Source: Emergomyces orientalis
Taxonomy: Eukaryota > Ascomycota > Eurotiomycetes > Onygenales > Ajellomycetaceae
Reading direction: 5' to 3'
Length of the DNA: 64,000 nt
NCBI GenBank assembly: GCA_002110485.1
Contig: MOWL01000002.1
Span: 992,001-1,056,000, forward strand
Position 1 is the first letter of the stretch, and every line of letters begins with the position of its first letter. Made by a program: the position numbers and the translations under genes. Positions 23,913 to 35,632 of the stretch are shown one piece after another. The notes beneath the pieces were generated by a model that saw only the letters and a list, made by a program, of their open reading frames with translations, was not told the origin of the DNA and did no database searches.

Positions 23913-24721
23913 ATGGGGAACGTGGATACCAACCTGCTCTACGAATTTGTTGTCGCTTATGAATCTGCCAAACTTCGACGAGAATGGAATGATGATCTAT
24001 AAAATGATAGCTACTCTTGAAAGATTCACCTCTCCCTATCACTCCATGCCGGAATTGACTTGGATGCACTCAAGTTTGAAGCGCTCTTTCCGATCATATT
24101 TTATTTTCTTTACTATGCGCTTCGCCTCCAGAGCACTAGCAAAAGCCCAAGCCCTTTTAAAGATCAAATCAGCACGTTGATCGTGACGATGACAACGCGT
24201 GGTTAAAGTTGGTCGGCTCACCTGAACAATATGCTCTTATCAATCCTTATTCAACAACAACTATCTTTGGGGCTCGCTCATTATGGCTGTTGACCGAGGT
24301 TGACACCTACGACACCCGTCGAAAACTTTTCGAAGCTGAAGAAAATTGTCATGCAAGATTTGATTTGGTTTGATTGAGGGCTTTTCCGCGCTACTGAAGG
24401 CGACGGCACAAAGTTGGCTGACATTGGTCCTGAGGAAGAAGAGGATTGGATTATCACTCCCTTGATACCAGATTCTGACGACGGGCGGGAGATCGCATGG
24501 AGGTGGGGTATGCTTCAGCTCCATGCCAGTTCGAAGGATGGGCCTCATCAAATATGACTTTCCCGCTCCGTGAATGGGCATATGCCATGTGGGATCGAGA
24601 AAGATTTGAATCCTGGAGTGTTTTCAATGTCCGTGGCCAGGCCTCGATTCGCAAAAAAGACCTTTATGAACAAGTAAAGCCGTCGTGGTCCAGCAATCAC
24701 CGTTTCTCTGATGGATTATAA
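23913..24721 (+). pseudogene. Broken gene of unknown family
   Basis: Protein-like stretches occur in succession but in different frames, separated by stops and frameshifts. They start at ATG 23913 (NLLYEFVVAYESAKLRREWN, then a stop). From about 24200 comes LKLVGSPEQYALINPYSTTT and TEVDTYDTRRKLFEAEENC, then another stop. From about 24385 comes FRATEGDGTKLADIGPEEEE. The last segment, from about 24530 in a further frame, holds MTFPLREWAYAMWDRERFESW and KKDLYEQVKPSWSSNHRF. The composition is that of a soluble fungal protein, possibly of the many uncharacterised WD-R/E-rich families. At least three disruptions without plausible introns make a functional product unlikely. I do not recognise the family. 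Confidence 0.6.
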
Positions 24722-25591
24722 TTATTATATGTATTTGCGAAGACGCATACCCGTAAAACCCTAGCGTGTTACCAGACCTAAAGTCCCGTCGGGGAGTGTG
24801 CCTTCGTAGGCTATGGGTTCAACGAGATTGTACCTTGTTCCTGCCCGTGGTTTATTGCCTTTTATCGATTTTATGCCTTCGGAGAGCGAGTAGACCGGTC
24901 ATAGGACGGGCCGGTGAGGGGGAGGGGGGAGGGAATTGAGGATGTGAAGACTATCGGGCGAACGAGGCTAATGTAGATGACATTGCATTGAAGACGAAAT
25001 AATGGAGCTTTTTGGTAAATGGACCGGGGTCACTCTCATAAGAGATTTTACAGACTTAATTTTTAGATTTAATTTGAGTGGAAGAATATCATTGATTTCA
25101 AGATAGAGAAACTTAATTTTGAGCCCACATGTCGATCGCATTGTAAAAGATTGATTCAGATGCAAGGTGTTGCTCTAATTCATTATTTTCATGAACTTTC
25201 GTTCTTTTAATATGAACAATTGGTACGATGTATCACTCTAGTCAACAAAAATATTCGCTCGGAAGGCATCATTTCATTCAAGAAAGTGCTCAGTTTTGAG
25301 CGTTCGTAGTGATGTTATTGTAAGAATTGGTGTGATTAGGCTGCATAGCGATGTATTATGTACATATATTTTTTCGTTTGCTTTTCGGTTTTCCATGTTT
25401 TGAACGGGAAGCGCGATGAGTTGATAACATAGGGGAATATCTAGCGCTCTGGCGGGGGAAGTGATGGTTGAATCGGAATATATAACGGTCAATAATTCCT
25501 TGTTGGCTCAACAGAAGTAGATGGCTCGTTCAACCATTTTTGCTTTTGATATAATAACACTCTGCGAAGATATTGAGCCTCTTGTTCTCAA
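24722..25591. other. Intergenic region, partly AT-rich
   Basis: 870 bases between the broken gene and the secreted-protein gene. It contains a purine tract (GGTGAGGGGGAGGGGGGA) at about 24914-24931, then an AT-rich stretch. No gene seen. Confidence 0.45.
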
Positions 25592-26804
25592 ATGTTTGGA
25601 TACGTTGTCGTTTCTCTGGGCTTTACTCTCTGGGCGGTATCAGGTTCTGCCATGCCTCTGAACGATAATGTTGAAAAGTGCCATATTCTCCCGCAGTATC
25701 TGCTTATATGGCTAATATTTTGTTGAGTGCAAGGACCTCAGGAGCAGTAAGTGCACCATCATTATCACACTCTTGGGCCTGAAGGGATGCTGTGGACGAT
25801 ACGCCCTCAGGTTTGAAGCGTGCTGTTGAAAAGGACTATCTTTCTCACATGCCGAGCGAGCCCAACCCGTTGGCGATCATGAAATACTTCAGAGTGGAGA
25901 GAATGGCCAAGAAGGAGACAACGGGACCAGGACTCTTCTTCAAATACTGGGGATTGGATATCACTTACCCCAGAATCACCACCTGCAAACCAGTGCTCTC
26001 TGATGTGGTAAAATTGGATAAGACCATTGTATGTAGCAAGGAGCAGACTTGCAGGGTGACGAGAACTGTAACATTGCTGGATACTACACGAATAGTGTAG
26101 GATGGGAAATCGGTGGTTCAGTGGGGGGCGATATTGGAATCGGAGAAGGTTTCACTGTCAAAATAACAGAGGCTTACGAGAAAAAGTATCAGGAAACGTG
26201 GGCGACCGCCAGCGGGACAACAACAGCATACGAGTTTTCATTGAAAGAAAACACCAGGTGCACTCCGAGCATGGTGCACGTCGATCTTCTATGCGACCTC
26301 GAGGAGTCAAAATATAAGTTTGATGCACGTTTTAAAAGTGAAAAGGGCAAAGGCGATTATTTGGTCCTAGAGAATGACCTAAACAAAGCCGACCGGCTTC
26401 AACACTGTGTGAATCTTGATCTAGCTGAAGAGGGTGTGAGAGATGGCCCAGAAAATGGTATGCAATGGGTGCTGTTGTGGCCAGCAGTCCATGATAGGGG
26501 TTTCCTCTTTACCGGATCTGTCGTGACGCTGAATAAGTATCGTTTGCTTTCCGACGACCACGAAATTCGACCCGACGAAATTGTAATCAGATCGAATCCT
26601 TGTCGAGGTAACCCATACAAAAGCAGAGTATTTGTGTGCCCTCCCGATCACCCACCCCGGAAAACAGGCCTTGTCCGTGTGCCGCTGAAGCAGCTTAACA
26701 GGAAGCTCCTTGGTGCGGTTGGATACGTTAAACTAAAGGAGCGGCTGGTTGATAGGCATCATTGCATCTCGGGATTTCCCTTTCCGGTTTTCAATGCAGT
26801 GTGA
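25592..26804 (+). CDS. Predicted secreted protein of unknown family
   Basis: I do not recognise this family. The ATG at 25592 opens a classic signal peptide (VVVSLGFTLWAVSGSA). The body starts around 25811 (KRAVEKDYLSHMPSEPNP). A GTAAGT donor at 25747 with a CCCTCAG acceptor ending at 25810 gives a likely 64-base intron, and another intron is probably needed before it. The frame changes near 26010-26055; a GTAAAA...TTGCAG intron at 26008-26054 (47 bases) restores it exactly. The downstream 250 codons are open, with a Gly-rich segment (GWEIGGSVGGDIGIGEGF), a Thr-rich stretch (ETWATASGTTTAYEF) and several cysteines. It may be an effector-like or wall-associated protein, or a recently broken gene if the introns are not real. 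The 5' exon structure is uncertain. Confidence 0.6.
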
Positions 26805-28173
26805 TATAGTGGGATATATGGATGTATCTGAAGGGTGTTGGGCCCGTGACGTAGACGGGCGATTGTTTAATGTCATCTCGAGTTATTGTTGGGCTTTAGC
26901 TATTATGATAATGAGCTATGTAGGGAAGTTAGGTCATGAAAACAAAGTTGGGAGTAAATGCCAATTAATTCCGGGCCAATGTTGAAGATTTGTTTGAGAT
27001 CCAGATCATGAGGAACATTGAATATAATGCATAATGCTTGAGTTACCTAATGTCTCAGGCGTGGCTTACCCTTCAAGCAGCCTGGCTGAGACGCTCATCT
27101 ATACCTTGAACATCACAGGGAGATAGGGCAATCAGACACGGGCAGCATGCATCACCCACATTTAGTGACACAAACGACAAATGGCCCGAGAGAAGGAGGC
27201 GGCTGAGCCCCTCTCTCTGCATTTTCAAATAAAATAGGCAGGTTGAAAATGTTATAATAATAGTAAGGAAAATAAAATTTCGTTGCAAGGAATTTAACAT
27301 GGACGAATTTACAACTGATCAATACTTGTAATACGCAAACGGAAAGGACAAATAATTTTATCAGATCTGATAGCGTCATAGGCCACAATTCAAAAATAAT
27401 AATAATAATAAATGGCAAACTAGGCACGGAAAGGGGCGCAAATAGCGCACCAGATGGAGGAGGTTAGCAGCGGTTAAAATTGAGGCAATGTAAAATAAAA
27501 AGAACCAAGAAAGAGAAACAGAAACAAGGGATACAGAAGCTGGATATACATAGGTGTAAAAACACTCATACCGCGAAAAGGGACAAACACACGAAAATGT
27601 GCCTAATACCGCTCGTAAGCCGATTGACAGTAGATTGGGAAAGGAAAAGGCGTGAAGCAGAAAGAAACAAAATGAGGAAAAGCACGGATTCCAAAATCCT
27701 AGGTTGCTGGGCAGAAAAGGCCGCCGATGTTATCAGGGATTGGTACGCGAGGAATTTCAGGCGGGAGAGAAATTGCAAATAATACCCTTTACTTATACAA
27801 GGCTGCCTGTTTCATCTGTCGCATTCGTATTAGGTTGAAAATTCCGAACCAATATGCGGGAAAAGTATGGCTTGAAAGGGGAAAGCGGACGGTGACCACG
27901 GTGTATTTGGTTGGATTTTAGAAAAGGGAATTTCGTGACGGAGGAGAGGGAGAGCTACTCGAGGAATCGTTCTTATGGGGGTGGTTGGTTGCAATTTACG
28001 CTCCTTCTCGGCTTTTGCGGTAGCTAGCCTGTTGGTTGGATTGAAGGGCAATTAGTGGAATGTATTCTGCTTGCATGGTTGGGGTAAGCGTTTAAATATT
28101 AAGGGAGGAGGGGTAGAAAGAGAAAGCAAGGAGGTCTATTTCCTTTGAAGGTGGTAGGGAATAAAATCAAAAT
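26805..28173. other. Intergenic region downstream of GVP36
   Basis: 1.37 kb with no supported gene. The minus-strand frames at 27073-27427 and plus-strand frames at 27480-27921 are AT- or Lys-rich and lack family features. The right end is the 3' UTR of the BAR-domain gene. Confidence 0.45.
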
Positions 28174-29567
28174 TTAACCACGAACCTCTTGTTCGACTTG
28201 CAAACCATCGACAACTGGCGCAAGCTCACTGAGGATCTCGTAAGATTTCTTGTGGTACTCCAGTTGAGCCGCGATCAAATCTGCCAAATTCCGGAGTGGC
28301 TCAGGCGTATCCAAAACCTGAAATTCTCCGTTAGTAGACGCAACGAAAGAATGAATGCAAAAAGTGTAGGAAAAGGAAAAAAAAAAAGAAGGGTGGGTGG
28401 GGGTGGGGGGGGGGGGGTGAATCTCACATTCTTCATCACTCCAACAGCTTCCTCAGTCTGGCCTACAAACTCATCTTCCGCCTGCTCAATCTCAGCCCGA
28501 TCTTCCTCACTAAGGCTGTCCAAATCTCCTTTCGAGACTCCTTTGCTAGCCTTAATCGAATCGAGCATCAGCCGCGCGTTCTCGACGTTCTTGCGGGCCT
28601 TGGTCGCGAACATCAGGTTGGTGTTCAACGTGGTGTTCCAGCCGGCCAGGAACCGGCTCTGGATCTGAGCATCCTGCGCAAGTCGCGCCTCGCCAACCCG
28701 CTCAGAGGCAAGGGCATACTTCTCCAAGCCGATTGCGAGAGGGTCCTCTGAACCACCCGGGTGGGTCTGGGCAATCAACTGCGAACCAGTGAGGGAAGCG
28801 CGGGCGATGGCATGGCTGAAAGTTTTTGGCTGGGGCTTGGCAGATGGGGGAGCCGTGAGGGCGGCCTGGGCTTCAGCGGGGGAGGTAGCGTGGGAGAGAA
28901 GCTGAACTTTCTCACTGATGGTACGACCAAGGTCGTTGAACGACTCGCGAATGTTGGGTGGGTAGTCATAAGGCTCATTGGAGTATTGCGAACTAAAGGT
29001 TGGTTTACAAAATAAATATAAGTATTACCCAGTTTGCCATGTGAGAAGGGGTTGGATATAGTCGAATTGAATAAGGTTTCGAAAAATGTAAAGTAATTGG
29101 AGAGCGATTTGGACCGGGGGTGTACACACGTAACCTGCAAGAGTTTCTGATGAACCAGCTTCAGAGCATCCACTCGCTTCTCGAGCTCGATATAATCATC
29201 GGGAAGTTGTGTCTATCAAAACATATCGCGTGTTAACCAGAACATCCGCCATGCCAAAACGGGAGTGCCAAAACCAATCCGTGGATTGCTGGAATATCGT
29301 GATGGAGTACCTTCTCATCCGCCTGGCCAAGTTGTTCTTTTACATATTGCTGCGTTCTGGCTGCGAAAGGGGTAAACGACGCACTATGGAAAAATGCGGG
29401 AAAAAAATGTGCCCACGAATCAGAAATGTGTTCTCTTAAAAAATATAAAACGTTCACTAGCGGAAAAGGGGCATGCATCGCATATATTGGAACTGGAACT
29501 AGATGCCAAGTCAGGAGAGGGAGATATAGTACCTGATGTTCTTCCCGAAGGCTTGTACTTTGTCCAT
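28174..29567 (-). CDS. GVP36: BAR-domain protein of the Gvp36 family
   Basis: Membrane-curvature protein related to yeast Gvp36, a Golgi-vesicle BAR protein involved in endocytosis and vacuole/cytoskeleton organisation. Five exons on the minus strand, 29567-29533, 29383-29311, 29212-29130, 28992-28428 and 28317-28174, give 299 residues. The protein begins MDKVQAFGKNISASFTPFA. The BAR fold is recognisable from QYVKEQLGQADEKTQLPDDYIELEKRVDALK, YSNEPYDYPPN and the long coiled helices with NTNLMFATKARKNVENARL. The C-terminal helix is ADLIAAQLEYHKKSYEILSEL, ending in EVRG. Exon 3 ends in AC just before GTGTGT, which joins with T to give LLQVTSQYSNEP. The last intron contains a long C-run in the sense strand. 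Confidence 0.93.
28391..28417. repeat. G-tract in GVP36 intron 4
   Basis: A plus-strand run of guanines broken by only three T residues: GGGTGGGTGGGGGT followed by an uninterrupted G run of about 13. Four or more G-runs with one-base loops fit the G-quadruplex pattern. It lies inside the last intron of GVP36, so the nascent transcript carries the C-rich strand. Confidence 0.9.
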
Positions 29568-30340
29568 GGTCGCGGGGATGAGGGGATTTCCTTCGAGGAT
29601 AGTCCGAAATATGGGGTAGGTGGAAGAGGAATATGTATAAACAGAGAGCCCTCGTTTTTGCGAAATGGAATGTTATCTGGCGAGTGTCAGAGGTTGATGT
29701 TTGGCCTGAAAGCCGTGGATGGACGTCAGGTTTCGGTGTTCAGCTGCGACGCCGGATAAACTATCCGCTTTGGGACACAACATCTTTTGCCCTAAGTCAT
29801 GTGCCCGTGCTGCCTAATTTTGTTCTATTAATAGGGAGGATTTGAGCAAAAGGAAATTTGAGGGAGAGGAGCGGGAGAGGAGTTTGGGAAATTAATTGGG
29901 GGATATTCACTTATATTAATGGCTATCTATGATTCTGCATAGCAGCACGTACTTACAAAATTGACACACGTTTCCAACTCGGGGTACTGGGTTCTATATA
30001 CAGGAATATCCATACTTCCATGATACTCTTAAAAGCAGAAAAAAAAAAAAAAAAAAGGAAAAACCGAAACGGTCAAGGTGGGATAGATATGACCCATAGC
30101 TACATGGTTGGATACCTGGATATAAAAAAAAGGGAAGGACAACACGCCAGATCCAATAGAACAGACGACGGGAACCATACAGATTACCATGCTGACCGGG
30201 AAATATGTAGAAAGAAATCAAGTAAGGCAGAGCCCGGGCACCAGTCCATCGTTGGTGTGGGCGTACGTCGTCATCGGTTCGGCATAAGCGGCAAGTAAAG
30301 CGGCTGGATTCGTGTGATAAATGCGGCATTGAGCTTGCAA
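29568..30340. other. Intergenic region upstream of GVP36
   Basis: 773 bases holding the GVP36 promoter and the 3' end of the DUF8035-type gene. It includes an A18 run at 30039-30056. No gene seen. Confidence 0.5.
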
Positions 30341-31926
30341 TCAACCAATCATGTCAAAGTTGCCATCATCGCTCTGATCAGTCGAGGGCTCGGTGCTAAA
30401 TTCACAAGGTTAGTTTCCAAAAAATATGCGACTTGTAGAACGGAATTCAGGGTAAGGGGAAATAAGGACACACCTTTAGGCTCCCTTCGTACTTCAAGAG
30501 TTTCCTCCACATCCAAAGCTCCTTCGCGCTCATACCTTAGAGCTCTCCTTTCTCGTTCCAACGCGCGTATGTCCGCTTGGATATCTCTTCCTGACCGCCG
30601 ACGATCAGGCAGTATCAGTGCGACATCAGCACGGGGCTCAATGACGTCCTCAAAAAGGACATCCCTGGGTTGGATGATTCGGATAGGCGAGGATCGTCGG
30701 CGGCGGTGGTGGCGTACTGGAGGGAGCTCTGGTCGTGACACGGACGGCCGGCGCGATCGTGACAGTTCGACTACTCTTGCTGGCCGTCTTGAGACAGACC
30801 GCCGCCTTTCTATGCTGAGGTTTTCTCGTGGATGTCCAACAGCCAATGTATCTGTAATTTCCGTAGTTGCTATATTAAAAAGCCATCATTAGTTGCAACT
30901 CCTAGTAAACGGACAACTAGGACAAAGCCATTAAGTTGCACTGAGTTGGGATGTCGGGTAGCTGAGCTTAGGGGAAAGAAAAGGGTTTTTGAGCGTACTG
31001 GTTGTTCGTCTAACTTCTCTGCTCCGGGTTACTAGATCATCAATATGAGGCTGCTGCAAGGCCTGGAAAATGATATAGGCATCGTCCTACATATCATATT
31101 GCCAGTTAGTATTCCTGTAACTAAGTAAACCAGACTAAGTTAAGTAAAAGAGAAGAAAATTCCTCACCTCTTCCTCAAATTCGTAGCCGAGATCAAGAAT
31201 GGCGCGAGGATGGACCAAACGTTTGGGCATACGGGTTTTGCCACGACGCGGGGCTGTTGATGGTCGAATCTCCCTCACTGCCACCGCCTGGGTGGCAGGT
31301 GGAATGCTACGACCGCGAGGGCGCGGGGTCATACTTCTGTCCCGCATCCGTATATGGTGGAATTCTTCATCGCCATAATAGTCCGGCTCCACAATCCGGA
31401 TCTCCTCGAAGTCAACCCTTTCATGACTGGGCGGTGTACGCCTCCGTCGTGGGACAGGTATTGGGGTCACTGGCGGGCCGTAGTCTTCGCGATCGTATTT
31501 GTCGTAACCCCGTCGGGTAGCCGCACGGTCAAATGTATCAAGTGACGATTGGCGACGGAGTAGCTGAGGGCGTACTGGGGGGCTTCGCTCTCGTTCCTCT
31601 CTCTCCCGGAATGGAACCATGGCACCTGATGAGGAGACGAGGTGTTCATCGTTGTAGGTTCGGCCGGACCTTCTGGCAGGCGGGCCGAAGCGTTCATGAG
31701 CAGCTTGGAGCAACTCGTCGACTTCATGCCTCCGTCTTTCGTTTGGGGGAGGTCGCTCAACAACCTGTGCTGTTCGTCTCTCTCGAAGCTGCGGTTCCAG
31801 TCGTTCTTCGCGCTCTCGAAAAAAGCGGCCTGCGTCCCATCTGCCTCCCCCTCCGCCTCCGCCTCCCCCTCCAACCCCACCAGAGCTGCTGGTGCTGGTG
31901 GAGGATGAATCGCCGCGGCGAGACAT
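30341..31926 (-). CDS. Highly charged DUF8035-type fungal protein
   Basis: Uncharacterised protein, Arg/Glu-rich, most like the fungal DUF8035 group. The N-terminus is Ser- and Gly-rich (SSGGVGGGGGGGGGGRWDAG). Exons 31926-31168, 31086-30999 and 30869 downwards are clear: FEEEDDAYIIFQALQQPHIDDLV joins exons 1 and 2. The recognisable block is RIVEPDYYGDEEFHHIRMRD, then RIIQPRDVLFEDVIEPRADV and ADIRALERERRALRYEREG. The 3' end is ambiguous. A GTGTGT tandem donor at 30468-30473 can be spliced to an acceptor ending at 30396. The third GT gives 433 residues ending in an acidic DQSDDGNFDMIG. Without splicing the frame runs to 30349 and gives 455 residues. No enzymatic motif is visible. Confidence 0.8.
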
Positions 31927-34301
31927 GAATTAATTAATCGCTAATCGGGGCTCGTTGTTTGAGTTCTCGGATGACACAAAGAACAAACAAGTCAGGAACC
32001 GTGGAAAGGGAAGCGGCTAGGAACCAGTGGGTTGGAGATTGGTTTTGGTAAGGCTGCAGCGGGGACGAAGTTATTTTGGTGCTGAACCTTGGTCAGGGTA
32101 TTGAGGGGCTATTCAACTGGGAACAAACGCGAAACGAGAGCGGAGGCGAAGAGATATATGAATATCAGAAGGAAAAGGATGATGTTTGTTTAGTCGTGGT
32201 ATTTAAAGAATTATTCCTCTGTATGATCGAGGATGGAGTCACAGCTATATTCGACTAAATATGGTGTTAGCCGAACACGATCTTGAAGAACCGGGGGTTG
32301 GTTTGCGGGTGGCGCCTAAAATTATCTCTCGACCAGCGATGGGATGATGACGCTCACAGTCGCAACTTCAGCTTTCAGCTTGGCTGGTCTCGTGCTGCAT
32401 TTATATATTATAGATCTTGTCTATAAAGACAAAATTTATAAATAAAAAACAATGTGAAACCACAGCGATCTTGTTTCTCCAGATCTCTCCCCCACACTGT
32501 CGTAATATTTGCTAGCGGCCAGCGCGTATTGAGGCGTCGTTTGTCTCGACTTCAACCAAACGTCGTTGTTAACGCCCTGGATGCCCAACTGTTGTTATTT
32601 AACGAAAGCCGCTTTCCTTCCATTTATTGCTTCTCTATGATCCTGTTATTCAATTTTTTATTTAAACTTGAGTAGCCAGAGATCAACTAGTCAGTCAACA
32701 TGCTACTGTTTTTAGACCCATTCAGATCTTCCTTGTAACTGCTCTGTCCGCCTTCTGGATAGATTCCTCGCGTCCTCATTAGCCGCCCTCATGCAACTAT
32801 TTTGTTTCTTTCATTGTTTGTCCCCATCGTTGTACCCCACAGATCTATCTACTGGCCAAGCAAAGGGGATATTTTACCCGCCAATTGGCCCAGCTGCGCC
32901 CGACTGAGGCATGACTGATTCGTCTATGCCCAAAGGGCAATGAAACACTGGAACTCACTTTTCTCCTATTGGGGAATGCCAAATAGAACTAGCTTGCCCT
33001 GTGCTTTCGTGCACGGAGTCTGGTGCGTGGCTGCATTTTACCCTTTGAAAATTGATATGTGGCCGGTCCGCATGCGTCCAACATCTGCTATGGATTGCCT
33101 CAACCTGTCCACAAGCGCATAATGTAGAGACCATTCATATGGCTCGTTTGCCTCGTCAACAAAACGGCTGGTTGTTATGAATATGCAATCATTGCTAACT
33201 CATCCAGGCTCACACAGCTGTTACGTCTCCATATCGTCGGCGCATCCTTTCAGATTTCCTGCAGGAGTCCCAGCTTGTTACCGGCTCGACGTGGTCATGA
33301 ATGCATCTTTTTGAGAAGTACAGCAGTAGCGCAGGTTATATTTCAATCATCCCCGGGTTACGGAGCATGTTCCGACTGCCTGTGGCTCTTTCTTTCTTTT
33401 CTTTTCTTTTTTTTTTTTTTTTGCATCTGTTCCCGGAAACCCGAGGAACCAGCCCAACTGCAGGGTCACTTCCCATGCATTATGGGACACAAACTCCTCG
33501 CTGTCCACTTTATGCCGAGGGTGTTATGGCGACAAGAAATCCAGATGATCCAATTGTTTCACTTACAGTCTATGTGTCGATGGAGTGGACCGTTCTAATC
33601 TGGTAAAAAAGAGAGAACATGGATATATCAGCAGGACATCCGTTGATTTCTATATTGTTGGGTTCTGTCCACATTTCACCTTTCATTCTATCATTTTATT
33701 CATAAAATATTATTCCCATGACCTGTCATGTGGTTGACAACAGTCTCTAGTCTCTATCAGAGATACTTTACCAACAACAACTTCCCCGGGCAACGGCTGG
33801 AAAACCAATTGGGCATTAAAAAATTGATATGATTTTTACCCACGCTGGATGGCACCACCGCTCTTTTCTTTTCTATCATCTATGGCGATGTTCCTTGCTG
33901 ACATCCTGTTGTTTAACCCCTTTTTCTTCTAGAAATGAGAGAATCCCGAGGATATTCGCCCACGACTACGCTTGCCATAATCTCCCCTTGAAGAGCCCCG
34001 AAAGCCTGAATCACACGTGAGATGACATTAAGACAGCACAAATGGAAGAGTAAATTCCTGCGATTCCTATCACTCAGCTTTTTGATTGACTCGCCCAGCT
34101 AAAGTCATTCAAATACACAATATCAATTTTCTTGTTCACATTTCTGGGTCAACCAACCAATCCCGAGCACAGAGAACTTCCCCAAGCTTCGTAAGTTGGC
34201 GATCGCCATAACTTGATACTACCTGCCAAACAGCGTTCCTACATCCCAAAACCCTCACGTACATGCCAAACAGATATCGTTTTATTCCTAGTCCTGGAGC
34301 T

Positions 34302-34919
34302 TCAGGACAAGTCAATGGATTGCCAACCCAAGCTCCGTTCTGACCCGACTTTCTTGATGCCCGATGCCCAGCTGTACACATGCCCGCTCACCGCCTCACC
34401 CATGACTTCGGCATCATATAGGTGGTCTAATGAGCGTTGGATTTCGAATAGTGGCGCCCGGCCACACCAGTTTGGCAGCGCCTGCTCACCCTGGACCTGC
34501 CAGAGGGGATCTACGACATTCTCCTTCCTATAGATATGTCCCTCCCCAGCAACCTGTTGCCAAGTAAGGTTCGACCGCTGAAGTTTACGGAACATGTCTC
34601 TGCCAAAGCATTTCCTGCCATTTTCAGTACCCTGGAACGGAGTTTGGTTTCCTTGTTTATCTATCTGCAGGTTCATTGTTCCTCGATTTCCTACAGAGTG
34701 CAAAGGAATATCGCCCTATATGAATTAATTAATCTTCAAATCTAGGAACTCTTGGGGTGAATATATAGTTCCAAGCTTCTGAGGCATGAGCGCATGGACG
34801 GCCCCAAACACCTCGCTTGGTGCCTTTGCTGCGTATTCCGAGAGTTTCATGGCGGCAATTGGAATACTTTCAACATATTCATGACTATTTTGAAACTTGG
34901 GATGGTCGATGGGTGCCAA
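34302..34919 (-). other. Possible gene remnant of unknown family
   Basis: Two neighbouring minus-strand open stretches look more protein-like than their surroundings. One, at 34919-34725, contains PIAAMKLSEYAAKAPSEVFG and MPQKLGTIYSPQEF. The other, at 34703-34302, contains NLTWQQVAGEGHIYRKENVV and LFEIQRSLDHLYDAEVMGEA. The first lacks an ATG at its beginning, a stop separates them, and no intron clearly joins them. A GTAAGT donor lies upstream at about 35009. This could be a decayed or multi-exon gene. I do not recognise it. Confidence 0.25.
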
Positions 34920-35564
34920 CCCATTCTAAGCTTAACCGGCTAAATTGGGCTACATTGCCCATCAAAGGCACGGTTTCCAGTGAGGACCAGGCTTTGGGGA
35001 AGTATAACTTACCGAGAAGTCCGGATATTACAGTGCAACATGGAACATTTTTAAAGTGAGAACTCTGGGGTCAAATTAATTTTTTCATACTTTGAAATTC
35101 TAATTAATAGTACATCGCAGTCAAAGTCTTCCTTTCCTGTATATAATAATGTTCCCTAACGGGAATCGACGATCATGATAAATGAGAGCAACGCATGTCA
35201 TCCATTTTGACTTTCGGAGATGGCGGGGTCAGCTCAGGAGGGTGGGGTGTAGTTACCAAATAACACACCCCGCGAGCAACGACGCTATTCTTAGTATGAT
35301 TATATTAGTCTTTGGAAGTTGGGAGCCCTAGCGCTTACTGTCGTAGTCTCTCAAGACAAGTTTTGGTAGCAGAGGAAGGCTGACCGGTTCCAATTTGCTT
35401 ATCGGGTACGTTGTAATGATGTATCAAAGACGCCGTTTGCAATTGTAATTTGAACATTTGCAACCTTCATGGACAAATACTGCCTGAACGAGCAATTTAT
35501 AATCGTGTTGAGACAGCAGTAATTGACACAGACAACCTTGATCCTCAAAACTGCTCACTCATCC

Positions 35565-35565
<1 letters not shown>

Positions 35566-35595
<30 letters not shown>
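35566..35595. repeat. A30 homopolymer
   Basis: Thirty consecutive adenines starting at 35566, ending 37 bases before the dehydrogenase start codon. It may be a promoter poly(dA:dT) tract or the tail trace of an inserted retro-copy. No target-site duplication was recognised. Confidence 0.9.
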
Positions 35596-35597
<2 letters not shown>

Positions 35598-35632
35598 CAG
35601 GAAGATAACATACATTCCTGGCGAAAAGGGAA

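Larger units (their letters stand above)
31927..35632. other. 3.7 kb gene-poor region
   Basis: The left end holds the promoter of the DUF8035-type gene. No gene can be supported with confidence. Pyrimidine-rich runs occur at about 33390-33422, and an A30 run lies just before the dehydrogenase gene. The best coding hint is a minus-strand stretch at 34.3-34.9 kb, listed separately. The other open frames have no conserved features. Confidence 0.45.
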
